In this document: positions 14,839 to 22,292 of the stretch, one piece after another | Position numbering within the stretch: the first letter of the stretch is position 1 | Layout of the letters: every line of letters begins with the position of its first letter | Origin: a virus | Strand: one strand, 5' to 3' | Virus record (IMG/VR): IMGVR_UViG_3300022916_000911 | Span: 1 to 28,245 of that record | Length of the DNA stretch: 28,245 nucleotides | The notes under the pieces: model-generated | Told to the model about the DNA's origin: nothing | Seen by the model: only the letters and a program-made list of their open reading frames with translations | Databases searched by the model: none | Program-made: the position numbers and the translations under genes

Positions 14839-15955
14839 AGCTATGGTAGATGCCTTAAAGAAAAGAACTCAGGAAAGTTCCAATAGAAAGTCCGGGGGCT
14901 TTATTTCCATTTTCAAGTCGGATTTGGAAGATGTTTCTTTTTGGAAGTGTAAGGAGGGGGATCATACTCTTGATATTATACCTTATTATGTTGGTGAAAA
15001 TGATCCACATGTGAAGTTGGATGAGCCAGGATATGTTTTGGAACTTAAGGTTCACCAGCAAATTGGGCCTTCCGAAGGTTCCTATATATGTCCGGCTGAG
15101 AATTTTAATAAACCTTGTCCGGTTTGTGAACACAGAAGGGTTTTGAAGCAACAAGGTGCAGATGATGATGATATTAAGGCCTTGTATCCTAAAAATCGTT
15201 GTGTTTATAATGTAGTTTGTTATGATACAGCAGAGGAAGAGGATAAAGGTGTTCAGGTGTGGGAAGTGTCCAGGTGGCTTAGTGAAAGGTATTTTACAAA
15301 GTTAGCTAAACCAAAACGCCGTCGTGGTGGTGAGTCTACGGAACCAATTAATTTTGCTAGTCCTGTTGGTGGTAAAACTATTGAATTTACCAGGGAAGGT
15401 ACAGGGGCAACAAATACGGCTTATATTGGTCATTCTTTTCTTGATAGGGATTATGATATTGAGGAAGATATTTTGGATTTGGCCCATTGCTTGGATGATT
15501 TAGTTATTGTTCCTACCTATGCTGAGTTGTATGAGGCATACTGGGGTGAGGAGCTGGAAGAAGACGCAAAGGAAGGGAAGGAAGAAGAAAAGGAAGAAGA
15601 GAAAGAATCAAAGCCCAGAAGGGGTAGAGGAAAGAAAGAGGAAAAAGAAGAGAAGAAAGAGGAGGAATCAAAGCCAAGAAGGGGAAGAAAGAAAGAAGAA
15701 AAGGAAGAGGAGGAACCAAAGCCCAGGGGTAGAGGAAAGAAAGAAGAAAAGGAAGAAATTAAATGTCCTGGTGGTGGGGTTTTTGGAATAGATATAGATA
15801 CTTTAGATGATTGTGAAGATTGTGATCTTTGGAAGCCTTGTGCTAAAGAAAATGTCAAATCAAAGAAAGAGGATGATAAGGAAGAAAAGAAGGAAGAAAA
15901 GAAGGAAGAAAAGAAAGAGAAGGGAACAACAAGTAGACGTAGAAGAAGGCGTTAA
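14819..15955 (+). CDS. single-stranded DNA-binding protein (gp32-like)
   Basis: A 378-residue protein. Residues 20-230 match phage SSB of the T4 gp32 type: an OB-fold-like region with a zinc motif Cys91, Cys100, Cys103 and His105 (CPAENFNKPCPVCEH). The C-terminal third is low-complexity: three units of (S/P)KPRRGRGKKEEKEE separated by acidic runs, a second cysteine cluster near residues 318-342 (CPGGGVFGIDIDTLDDCEDC...C), then KEEKKEE repeats and a poly-Arg end. The acidic C-terminus of gp32 recruits partners; here the charge pattern is mixed. ATG 14819 is chosen because GAGGAGG lies 6 bases upstream. The neighbours, UvsX and a UvsY-like gene, fit. Confidence 0.82.
   Translation: MAKKDRKAMVDALKKRTQESSNRKSGGFISIFKSDLEDVSFWKCKEGDHTLDIIPYYVGENDPHVKLDEPGYVLELKVHQQIGPSEGSYICPAENFNKPCPVCEHRRVLKQQGADDDDIKALYPKNRCVYNVVCYDTAEEEDKGVQVWEVSRWLSERYFTKLAKPKRRRGGESTEPINFASPVGGKTIEFTREGTGATNTAYIGHSFLDRDYDIEEDILDLAHCLDDLVIVPTYAELYEAYWGEELEEDAKEGKEEEKEEEKESKPRRGRGKKEEKEEKKEEESKPRRGRKKEEKEEEEPKPRGRGKKEEKEEIKCPGGGVFGIDIDTLDDCEDCDLWKPCAKENVKSKKEDDKEEKKEEKKEEKKEKGTTSRRRRRR
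15607..15770 (+). repeat. degenerate repeats encoding RGR/KEE linker of SSB
   Basis: Three imperfect copies of a roughly 50-base unit encode KPRRGRGKKEEKEE-type segments. A further purine-only stretch of GGAAGAAAAGAA repeats lies at 15880-15920. The coding strand is almost pure purine here, which also creates open reading frames on the opposite strand that are not genes. Confidence 0.7.
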
Positions 15956-15958
15956 ATT

Positions 15959-17029
15959 ATGTTGAAAAGAAGAGAAAGATCTACTGGTGATATAGTACAG
16001 GACGTTGAAGAAAGTATAATGTCACCAGTAGAAAAAAAGGTAGATGATCGGATACTTATCCCAACAGGTTCTGCAATGTTAAATCTGGCCTGTTCGGATA
16101 ATATCCGTGGAGGTTACTCTCCAGGTAGAATCGTAAATCTTATTGGTGATAGTTCTAGTGGAAAGACCTTGCTTGCATTATCTATGTTAGCAGAAGTAGC
16201 AAATAAAGAACAGTTTGATGATTACAGACTTATTTTTGATGACGCGGAAGCCGCCTTAGAATTCAATATCGATTATTTATTCGGGTCTGTGGCGGCGGAT
16301 AGAATTGAGACAAATAACTTTTCCGTTACTATTGAAGATTACTATGGGAATGTTTTGAAGGCCATTGATAAGGGTGAACCTTTTATTTATGTGTTAGATA
16401 GTTTTGATTCCATTACTGCTTTAGATGAGATTAAGAGATCCAATCAATATCGTGATGATAAGAAAAACGATAAAGGTAGTTACAAAACTGAGAAGGCTAG
16501 AATGTCAAGTGAGATTTTGAGAGTTATACGTGGGGATATTAATAGTACAAAATCTTTGGTTTTAGTTATTTCTCAGACTCGTGATAATCTTGGATTTGGA
16601 GCAATGTTTCAACCAAAGGTTAGATCTGGTGGAAAGGCCCTTAAATTTTATTGTAGTCATGAAATTTGGTTGGCTGTGGGTAAGAAAGATAAAGTGAAGG
16701 ATTTAGAAATAGGAGTAGAAGTATTTGCTAAAGTATCGAAGAATAAATTAACCGGAAAACGTAGAAATGTGATATTTCCAATTTATTATGATTATGGAGC
16801 GGATGATATTACGTCGTGTATCAATTATTTGATTGAGAATAAAGTGTGGAAACAGCCAAAACAAAAGATAAATACCGAAGGTTTTATCGAAGATGAGTTT
16901 ACAGTTAAAAAATTAATCAAAGTCATAGAAGAAGAAGATTTAGAAGACGACTTACTGGATTTAACTCAACGGGCTTGGACAGATAAAGAGGATAGTGTAA
17001 AATTGAATAGGAAAAGGAAATATGCCTAA
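15959..17029 (+). CDS. UvsX / RecA-like recombinase
   Basis: A 356-residue RecA-fold ATPase that would carry out strand exchange. Walker A is GDSSSGKT (residues 63-70), preceded by RGGYSPGRIVNLI. LIFDDAEAALEF matches the RecA/UvsX Glu-containing loop. Walker B-like YVLDSFDSI is near 140, and LVLVISQTRDNLG and the KVRSGGKALKFYCSHEIWL region match the DNA-binding loops and core. The C-terminal 60 residues are acidic and charged. It follows SSB and overlaps the 5' nuclease gene start by 8 bases. It is closer to UvsX-like phage proteins than to host RecA, judging by length and loop motifs. Confidence 0.85.
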   Translation: MLKRRERSTGDIVQDVEESIMSPVEKKVDDRILIPTGSAMLNLACSDNIRGGYSPGRIVNLIGDSSSGKTLLALSMLAEVANKEQFDDYRLIFDDAEAALEFNIDYLFGSVAADRIETNNFSVTIEDYYGNVLKAIDKGEPFIYVLDSFDSITALDEIKRSNQYRDDKKNDKGSYKTEKARMSSEILRVIRGDINSTKSLVLVISQTRDNLGFGAMFQPKVRSGGKALKFYCSHEIWLAVGKKDKVKDLEIGVEVFAKVSKNKLTGKRRNVIFPIYYDYGADDITSCINYLIENKVWKQPKQKINTEGFIEDEFTVKKLIKVIEEEDLEDDLLDLTQRAWTDKEDSVKLNRKRKYA

Positions 17030-17885
17030 AATTGTAGTTGATTGCAACAATATGGCCTACAGGGCTTTTTATACCACAGGAGTTTTGGACCTTGGTATTG
17101 TTTTTGGTTTTTTAGCAACTATTTTAGATTTAAGTGAAACACTTGAAAGTAACCAATTTATTTTTTGTTGGGATTCTAATCATTCTTATAGAAAGGAAGT
17201 TTACCCAAAGTATAAAACTCGTCCAGATAAGACAGAGGAAGAGCAGATTAAATTGGAAGAGGCAAAAATTCAATTTAAAATGCTTCGTAAGGAAGTGCTT
17301 CCGGAATTGGGATTTACTAATGTGTTTGTATGTCCTGGATATGAAGCCGATGATTTAATGGCATTTGTAGTTAAACAATTTCCAGATGAATATGTAATAG
17401 TTTCTGGAGATGAAGATTTGTATCAAGTATTGAGTGAGGATGTTAGTATTTATCAACCTATACCAAAGAAATTAGTTACAAAGGAGTCTTTTGAATCTGA
17501 TTATGGTATATCATCATCTGAATGGAGTAAGGTAAAATCTTTAGCCGGATGTACTAGTGACACAGTAACAGGAATTCAGGGTGTTGGTGAGAAAACTGCT
17601 ATTAAGTATTTAACTGGTAATCTTACTAAAGGAAAGGTTTTTGATCGTATAGAAGAACAAAAGGATGGAATGGTATCCACCAACTTACCAATAGTTTCCC
17701 TTCCGTATAAGGGAGACAGACCTATTTCCATATCTGGTATAAATATTGACAAATTGTATAGATCTGATTTTATGTCTTCTTTTACTCATTTGGAGATGAG
17801 ATCCTTTTTAAAGGATAATTCTTTTGATGAGTGGGTTGAGGCCTTGGATTTACATCGTACTAAACGTACCATGACTGCTACTTAA
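17022..17885 (+). CDS. 5'-3' exonuclease / flap endonuclease
   Basis: A 287-residue PIN-domain nuclease of the Pol I 5' nuclease / T5 D15 type. The metal-binding acidic residues are visible in VVDCNNMAYRAF (Asp7), FCWDSN, GYEADDLMA and SGDEDLYQVL. The helix-hairpin-helix region LAGCTSDTVTGIQGVGEKTA follows, with Thr in place of the usual Asn. It would remove RNA primers and flaps. The family A polymerase here lacks this domain, so the stand-alone gene supplies it. The start overlaps the recombinase end. Confidence 0.9.
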   Translation: MPKIVVDCNNMAYRAFYTTGVLDLGIVFGFLATILDLSETLESNQFIFCWDSNHSYRKEVYPKYKTRPDKTEEEQIKLEEAKIQFKMLRKEVLPELGFTNVFVCPGYEADDLMAFVVKQFPDEYVIVSGDEDLYQVLSEDVSIYQPIPKKLVTKESFESDYGISSSEWSKVKSLAGCTSDTVTGIQGVGEKTAIKYLTGNLTKGKVFDRIEEQKDGMVSTNLPIVSLPYKGDRPISISGINIDKLYRSDFMSSFTHLEMRSFLKDNSFDEWVEALDLHRTKRTMTAT

Positions 17886-17890
17886 ATATA

Positions 17891-17962
17891 AACTGGTACC
17901 AATGGTCCTCTTTTAAGTTGCCTTGGATTGACGGCCTATTTAAAATGACTTTGGTACCTGTT
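17891..17962 (+). promoter_or_regulatory. sigma70-like promoter flanked by a 12-bp inverted repeat
   Basis: TTGCCT (17918-17923), a 17-base spacer, TAAAAT (17941-17946). The AACTGGTACCAA at 17891-17902 and TTGGTACCTGTT at 17951-17962 form an inverted repeat with one mismatch, enclosing the promoter and spanning its start site. The arrangement suggests operator sites. The 91-base gap precedes the nuclease gene at 17977. Confidence 0.5.
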
Positions 17963-17976
17963 TTAAGGTGTACACA

Positions 17977-18576
17977 ATGGCAAAAGGGGATAGTTTTGAA
18001 AGATTAGTACCAAGGCAATTAAGTCTTTGGTTTACACATGGAAAAAGGGACGATTTATATTGGAGAAAGAAAAACAGAAATAGAAGAGATGGTAATAAAT
18101 ATCAATTAGGTGATATAATTTGTGAGACCTCAGAGGGAAGGGAATTGACTCAGCTTTTTAACATAGAATTGAAGACTGGGTATTCCAAGAGTAGGTCAGG
18201 AACCACGAAAGTAAAGAATGTACCATGGGATTTATTGGATCTAATTGATTATACCATTCGTAAAAACCAGAAGGTTAAGAATTTTGTAATTTTGGATTTT
18301 TGGGAACAAACCACAAGGGATGCAAAATTAACAAGTAGGATTCCATTACTAATATTCAAACGCGATTATCATGTTCCGGTTGTCGTTATAAGTAAGGAAC
18401 ATAAATCTTTGCTTAGTGAGTACTTAGGTGATATAGATGTTGAGTCATTTTTGTCACTTAATTACAAAGATGATGTTTTATTATTTTATCGTAGGGATGA
18501 ATTTTTTGAATGGTTAACACCAGAGATTGTTTGTGTGTTGGCAAATAAATTACGTAACGGTGAAATAACAATTTGA
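17977..18576 (+). CDS. PD-(D/E)XK-type nuclease, possible Holliday-junction resolvase
   Basis: A 199-residue basic protein. Glu8 in KGDSFERLV, Asp46 in LGDII and Glu64-x-Lys66 in NIELKTG are spaced like the PD-(D/E)XK nuclease core. The stretch between is rich in Arg/Lys/Asn (RKKNRNRRDGNK). The family includes phage and archaeal Holliday-junction resolvases, and the recombination context (UvsX before, SbcC/D after) fits a resolvase, but a restriction-like or DNA-repair nuclease is equally possible. ATG 17977 is chosen because AAGGTG lies 6 bases upstream; it has its own promoter candidate. Confidence 0.55.
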   Translation: MAKGDSFERLVPRQLSLWFTHGKRDDLYWRKKNRNRRDGNKYQLGDIICETSEGRELTQLFNIELKTGYSKSRSGTTKVKNVPWDLLDLIDYTIRKNQKVKNFVILDFWEQTTRDAKLTSRIPLLIFKRDYHVPVVVISKEHKSLLSEYLGDIDVESFLSLNYKDDVLLFYRRDEFFEWLTPEIVCVLANKLRNGEITI

Positions 18577-18586
18577 GGAGAATGGG

Positions 18587-19687
18587 ATGGGAATAGATTC
18601 AGTACATTTACAGAATTTTCAATCACATGCGGATAACTTATTGGAATTTACTCCTGGTATAAATGTGATAACAGGTTCTAGTGATGTAGGAAAATCTTCT
18701 ATAATGCGGGCAATAAAGTGGGTGGTTACTAATAGGCCTTCTGGCAACGCATTTACATCCCATTTTGCCTCAAAACCAAAGACTTCCGTTTCTTTGGTTA
18801 TTGATGGAAGGAAGGTAGAAAGAACTCGTTTTAAATCTATTAATAAGTATAGATTAGACAAAGTGGATTACAAGGCAATTCGTACAGACATTCCTCAGGA
18901 AGTTCAGGATTTTGTTAATTTATCAGAAGAAGTGAATTTGCAGTCACAACATGATTCTTATTTTTTGTTACAGGATTCGTCTGGTGAAGTTGCCAAGAAA
19001 TTGAATAAGGTGGCAAATCTGGCTATTATTGATTATTCCCTGAAAAGTGTTAATGTTGGTATTACTGGTACTAATAGGGATGTCAATACCGGTAAGTCTA
19101 CTATTTCTGATTTAGAGTCAGAGTTAGAAAAGTATGATAATTTGGATTGGGTAGAACAGTTATGTTCCGATTTGAATGATTTTTTGAGTGAGATCTCAGA
19201 TTTAGAACAAGAACAGGAAGAATTAGAAGCCTTGTTGGATAGAATAGAGGTAATTGAAAATAATATTTGGGAATGTAATATATATGTATCACTCGAAAAG
19301 ACTGTTGATAATTTAGTATCCCAAACAGGTGAAATACAGGAGTTAATAGACTACAATGATAAGTTATTACAATTAGTGGAGTCCATTGAATCTTCCAAAA
19401 ATGGTATAGAGGATATAGAGATTATTCTTTCCTTCGAGCCGATAATAAAAACTATTTTGGATTTCATAACGGATTATCAGTTTTTGTTTCAAGAAGTGGA
19501 TGATTTGGAAAATTTAGTAAATGCCATAGAGGAATGCGAATCCGGTATACAGGTAGCGGATAAGTTGATAGATAGGACAGTAGCCAAAATGATTAAATTG
19601 GTTAAGGAAACTGGAATTTGTCCAATATGTGGTAATACTAGTACTACTCATGTAGCGGATCATATAATGAGGTGGCTTAATGTCTAG
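18587..19687 (+). CDS. SbcC/Rad50 N-terminal half (Walker A, coiled coil, zinc hook)
   Basis: A 366-residue ATPase fragment. Residues 1-110 form the N-terminal nucleotide-binding lobe with Walker A GSSDVGKSS (30-38) and a LQSQHDSYFLL Q-loop-like segment. Residues about 150-340 are coiled coil. Cys345-Pro-Ile-Cys348 is the zinc-hook motif, and the protein stops 18 residues later. The signature motif and Walker B are missing; they occur in the separate gene at 21422. The two products together with SbcD should form one Rad50/Mre11-type nuclease complex that opens or trims DNA ends. GAGGAGAATGGG precedes the ATG. Confidence 0.85.
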   Translation: MGIDSVHLQNFQSHADNLLEFTPGINVITGSSDVGKSSIMRAIKWVVTNRPSGNAFTSHFASKPKTSVSLVIDGRKVERTRFKSINKYRLDKVDYKAIRTDIPQEVQDFVNLSEEVNLQSQHDSYFLLQDSSGEVAKKLNKVANLAIIDYSLKSVNVGITGTNRDVNTGKSTISDLESELEKYDNLDWVEQLCSDLNDFLSEISDLEQEQEELEALLDRIEVIENNIWECNIYVSLEKTVDNLVSQTGEIQELIDYNDKLLQLVESIESSKNGIEDIEIILSFEPIIKTILDFITDYQFLFQEVDDLENLVNAIEECESGIQVADKLIDRTVAKMIKLVKETGICPICGNTSTTHVADHIMRWLNV

Positions 19688-20261
19688 ACTTTGTGAGTGT
19701 GGGTGCGGACAGGTAGTGAAATCCGGAAATAGATTTATTCAGGGTCATAATAGTAGAGGTAGAATATTAACAAAAGAGCATAAAGAAAAGATACGTAAAG
19801 GTAATAAAAATAAAATCGTTACGGAAGAAACCAAAGAAAAATTAAGGATAGCACAAACAGGAAAAACGTATTCAGAGGAATCGAAGGCTAAAATGAGCAG
19901 GTCTCATATAGGTCAGGCCCCTTCTTCAACCTCTTGGAAGAAAGGAAATGTTCCATGGAATAGAGGTAAGAAATCCAGGTTATCCACAATAGTAAAACTT
20001 ATGCGACCAAGGATTGATGGGTATTGTGATGCATGGAGTGATGAGGAGTACAAAAACGATCTTAGAAAAGGAGCCTGTGAAGAATGCGGAATTACAAATA
20101 TGATGAGTATCCATTTATTTGGATTTATACTAAGTAACCATCACGAAAATGGAAAGGAAAATTGCTCTCCCGATGATATTAGAACATTGTGTCATAGTTG
20201 TCACATGAGTCATCATATGATATTACGACATAAGAAAATGCGGGCAGAAGGAGGATATTAA
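19680..20261 (+). CDS. free-standing HNH homing endonuclease with NUMOD motifs
   Basis: A 193-residue protein. The N-terminus has CECGCG cysteines and a FIQGHNSRG motif, then NUMOD3-type repeats (LTKEHKEKIRKG, VTEETKEKLRIAQTG, YSEESKAKMSRSHIG). The C-terminus has a zinc-type HNH core: CEECG, SNHHENGKENC and TLCHSCHMSHH. It overlaps the upstream SbcC N-half gene by 8 bases and is followed by sbcD. It is probably a selfish mobile gene inserted in the operon. Its presence between the two halves may be linked to how the sbcC gene was split. Confidence 0.85.
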   Translation: MSRLCECGCGQVVKSGNRFIQGHNSRGRILTKEHKEKIRKGNKNKIVTEETKEKLRIAQTGKTYSEESKAKMSRSHIGQAPSSTSWKKGNVPWNRGKKSRLSTIVKLMRPRIDGYCDAWSDEEYKNDLRKGACEECGITNMMSIHLFGFILSNHHENGKENCSPDDIRTLCHSCHMSHHMILRHKKMRAEGGY

Positions 20262-21185
20262 ATGAGCCATTTTCTGGTAACTGGCGACTGGCATATACGG
20301 GCTTCGAAACCCAGATATCGTATGGATAAAAGTTATGTGGATACTGAAGGTAGGAAATTGGAGTGGTTGTTTGCAACTGCTGAGAAATATAATTGTTCCG
20401 CAATTTTACAACCAGGTGATATGTTTGATTCCTATGATATACCTAATTATATGAAAATAAATTTAGTTAACAAATTTCGGGCTGGTTTGCCAGTGTATTC
20501 CATTTATGGTCAACATGATTTAAAGTATAGAAATCATAAAGATACAGTAATGTCCTTATTTGATACGATAGGAGTCGTAAAAGTATTTGATCAACCACAT
20601 CCGGTAGAGATTGACGATTGTAATATTTATGGTTCTGGGTGGGATGAGCCGGTACCTAATATAGTAAATTCAAATAAAGTAAATATATTACTTACCCATG
20701 AAATGATAGTTGGGGATGGGGCATTGTGGTATGGTCAGGAAGATTATATTGAAGCAAAGGATGCTTTAAAAAAGTGGGATGGTTTTGATTTAATTGTGTC
20801 GGGAGATAACCATCAATCTTTTCATTATATGAATAAAAAAAGAATGTTACTTAATTGTGGTTCCTTGATGAGAACCAGTATATCTCAAGTAGATCATAAA
20901 CCAGTAGTATGGATATATGATAGTGTTACAAAAACTGCTGAATGTTTGGAAATCCCGATAGATCCAATAGAAGAGATAATGGACTTAGACCTGGCGGATA
21001 CTATTAAGTTAAATAATAAAAAGTTGGATGAGTATAATGAGTATCTTTCTTCGGATTATTCTGTTGAGTTGGATTTTGAAAAAACAGTATTTAATTCTGT
21101 GAAGATAAATAAGGTAAAAGGTAGGACACAGGCGGTTGTAAAAGGTATCTTTAAATCTTATTACGACGAATTGGGGGTTGGATAA
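20262..21185 (+). CDS. SbcD/Mre11-like nuclease
   Basis: A 307-residue calcineurin-type phosphoesterase, the nuclease partner of SbcC. Metal-binding motifs appear in order: GDWH (8-11), PGDMFD (51-56), GQHD (83-86; usually GNHD), LTHE (144-147), SGDNH (180-184) and NCGS near 200. A C-terminal cap of about 80 residues follows. The ribosome site AGAAGGAGG is excellent. It lies between the two halves of the ATPase. The Asn-to-Gln change in GNHD is unusual because that Asn coordinates metal or phosphate in related enzymes, though it may be tolerated. Confidence 0.88.
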   Translation: MSHFLVTGDWHIRASKPRYRMDKSYVDTEGRKLEWLFATAEKYNCSAILQPGDMFDSYDIPNYMKINLVNKFRAGLPVYSIYGQHDLKYRNHKDTVMSLFDTIGVVKVFDQPHPVEIDDCNIYGSGWDEPVPNIVNSNKVNILLTHEMIVGDGALWYGQEDYIEAKDALKKWDGFDLIVSGDNHQSFHYMNKKRMLLNCGSLMRTSISQVDHKPVVWIYDSVTKTAECLEIPIDPIEEIMDLDLADTIKLNNKKLDEYNEYLSSDYSVELDFEKTVFNSVKINKVKGRTQAVVKGIFKSYYDELGVG

Positions 21186-21428
21186 ATGGATGTAGATACT
21201 GTTCTTAAAGAATTGAATGGTTTTAAACTGATAATCGAGGAGGCAAAACAGGATAAGGGTGAAGCAAAAGGTGCTTTATCTGAGCAAATGAAGGCCTTGA
21301 AAAGTTATGATATAGACTCCGTAAAAGAAGCCAAAAAAATTATAAAGGACAATAAAAAGAGGTTACCGGTATTATTGGAGAAGTTGACTACAGATTTTGA
21401 AGAATTAAAATCGGGATACGAATGGTAA
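21186..21428 (+). CDS. small coiled-coil protein in the SbcCD operon
   Basis: An 80-residue, charged, helical protein (many Lys/Glu, leucines at heptad-like spacing). It lies between SbcD and the SbcC C-terminal half, overlapping the latter by 7 bases. It could be the remaining C-terminal arm of the SbcC coiled coil, now a separate chain, or a small accessory subunit. No family recognised. Confidence 0.6.
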   Translation: MDVDTVLKELNGFKLIIEEAKQDKGEAKGALSEQMKALKSYDIDSVKEAKKIIKDNKKRLPVLLEKLTTDFEELKSGYEW

Positions 21429-22048
21429 TGGGATATGATATCGTTAGTCAATTAGAAGAAGCAAAGAAAAAGTTAAATAGAGATCGTGGTAAACAATCTA
21501 TACTACAATCCCAACTCGAAATTTGCAAAAAGGATTTAAAGAGAAAGGAATTTCATTTATCTTCCTTGATGGAGGCTCGCTCCATTTTTCAGAAAGCCGC
21601 TCAGGATACACAGGCAAAGTTGGAAGAACATATTAGTAATTTAGTAACTTTGGCTTTAAATGCTATATTCGAAGACCCTTATGAGTTTAAACTTGAGTTC
21701 GTTCAAAAAAGAGGAAAAACAGAAGCGGATTTATGGCTTGTTAGAAATGGCCAAAAAGTTAACCCTATGGACGCAGCAGGCGGAGGAGTAGTAGACGTGG
21801 TTTCTTTTGCCCTTCGTTTGGCATATTGGTCTTTGACGAAAAAGACTAGACCAATTTTTTTATTGGATGAACCGTTTAAACATCTTAGTGCAGATTTACA
21901 AAGTAGTGCGGGTGAGATGTTAAAGATGTTATCAGATAAGTTAAATATTCAAATTATTATGGTGAGTCATATTGTTAAGTTGATTGAGTGTTCTGATAAT
22001 ATACTAAGATTTGGAATGGAGGATGGTAAAACTATCAAAGTGAGGTAG
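21422..22048 (+). CDS. SbcC/Rad50 C-terminal half (signature motif, Walker B)
   Basis: A 208-residue protein with a short coiled coil (residues 5-70) and the C-terminal nucleotide-binding lobe. AGGGVVDVVSFALRLA (119-134) is the ABC-type signature region, PIFLLDEPF (144-152) contains Walker B (Asp149-Glu150), and MVSH (180-183) the H-loop. It lacks a Walker A, which is in the gene at 18587. The pair should associate in trans. ATG 21428 (six bases downstream, TAATG overlap) is an alternative start. Confidence 0.85.
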   Translation: MVMGYDIVSQLEEAKKKLNRDRGKQSILQSQLEICKKDLKRKEFHLSSLMEARSIFQKAAQDTQAKLEEHISNLVTLALNAIFEDPYEFKLEFVQKRGKTEADLWLVRNGQKVNPMDAAGGGVVDVVSFALRLAYWSLTKKTRPIFLLDEPFKHLSADLQSSAGEMLKMLSDKLNIQIIMVSHIVKLIECSDNILRFGMEDGKTIKVR

Positions 22049-22050
22049 AC

Positions 22051-22287
22051 ATGAACTTCGATTCGAATAAACTGAGAAATCATTTTGGAATGCACACCAG
22101 GGAAGCAGCAGGGTTCATACTGTTACTATTGAATATGAATGAAGGTGATAAATTCAAATCTAGGATAGGGGAGGTTGTAAAATTGAGTGATAATACATTT
22201 AAAGTTAATTCTAAAAAGTCAATAGAGGAGTTAGCAGACTTATGGGTTGAAGAAACAAGAAATCCGCTTACTAAATTGTTTGATTAG
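22051..22287 (+). CDS. hypothetical small protein
   Basis: A 78-residue protein with no recognised family. It begins MNFDSNKLRNHF and has a hydrophobic LLLLN stretch near residue 25 that is too short for a membrane span. It starts two bases after the SbcC C-half stop and ends five bases before the next gene, so it is in the same transcript. Confidence 0.55.
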   Translation: MNFDSNKLRNHFGMHTREAAGFILLLLNMNEGDKFKSRIGEVVKLSDNTFKVNSKKSIEELADLWVEETRNPLTKLFD

Positions 22288-22292
22288 TAAAT

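Noticed and set aside
17893-17915. Rho-independent terminator after the 5' nuclease gene
   Set aside because: The only stem (about 5 bp with a bulge, loop AAT, then TCTTTT) is weak, and the same bases fit better as half of the flanking inverted repeat.
18587-22048. A group I intron or simple frameshift explaining the split SbcC
   Set aside because: A complete SbcD gene and two further genes with good starts lie between the halves, so neither an intron nor one frameshift would restore one protein.
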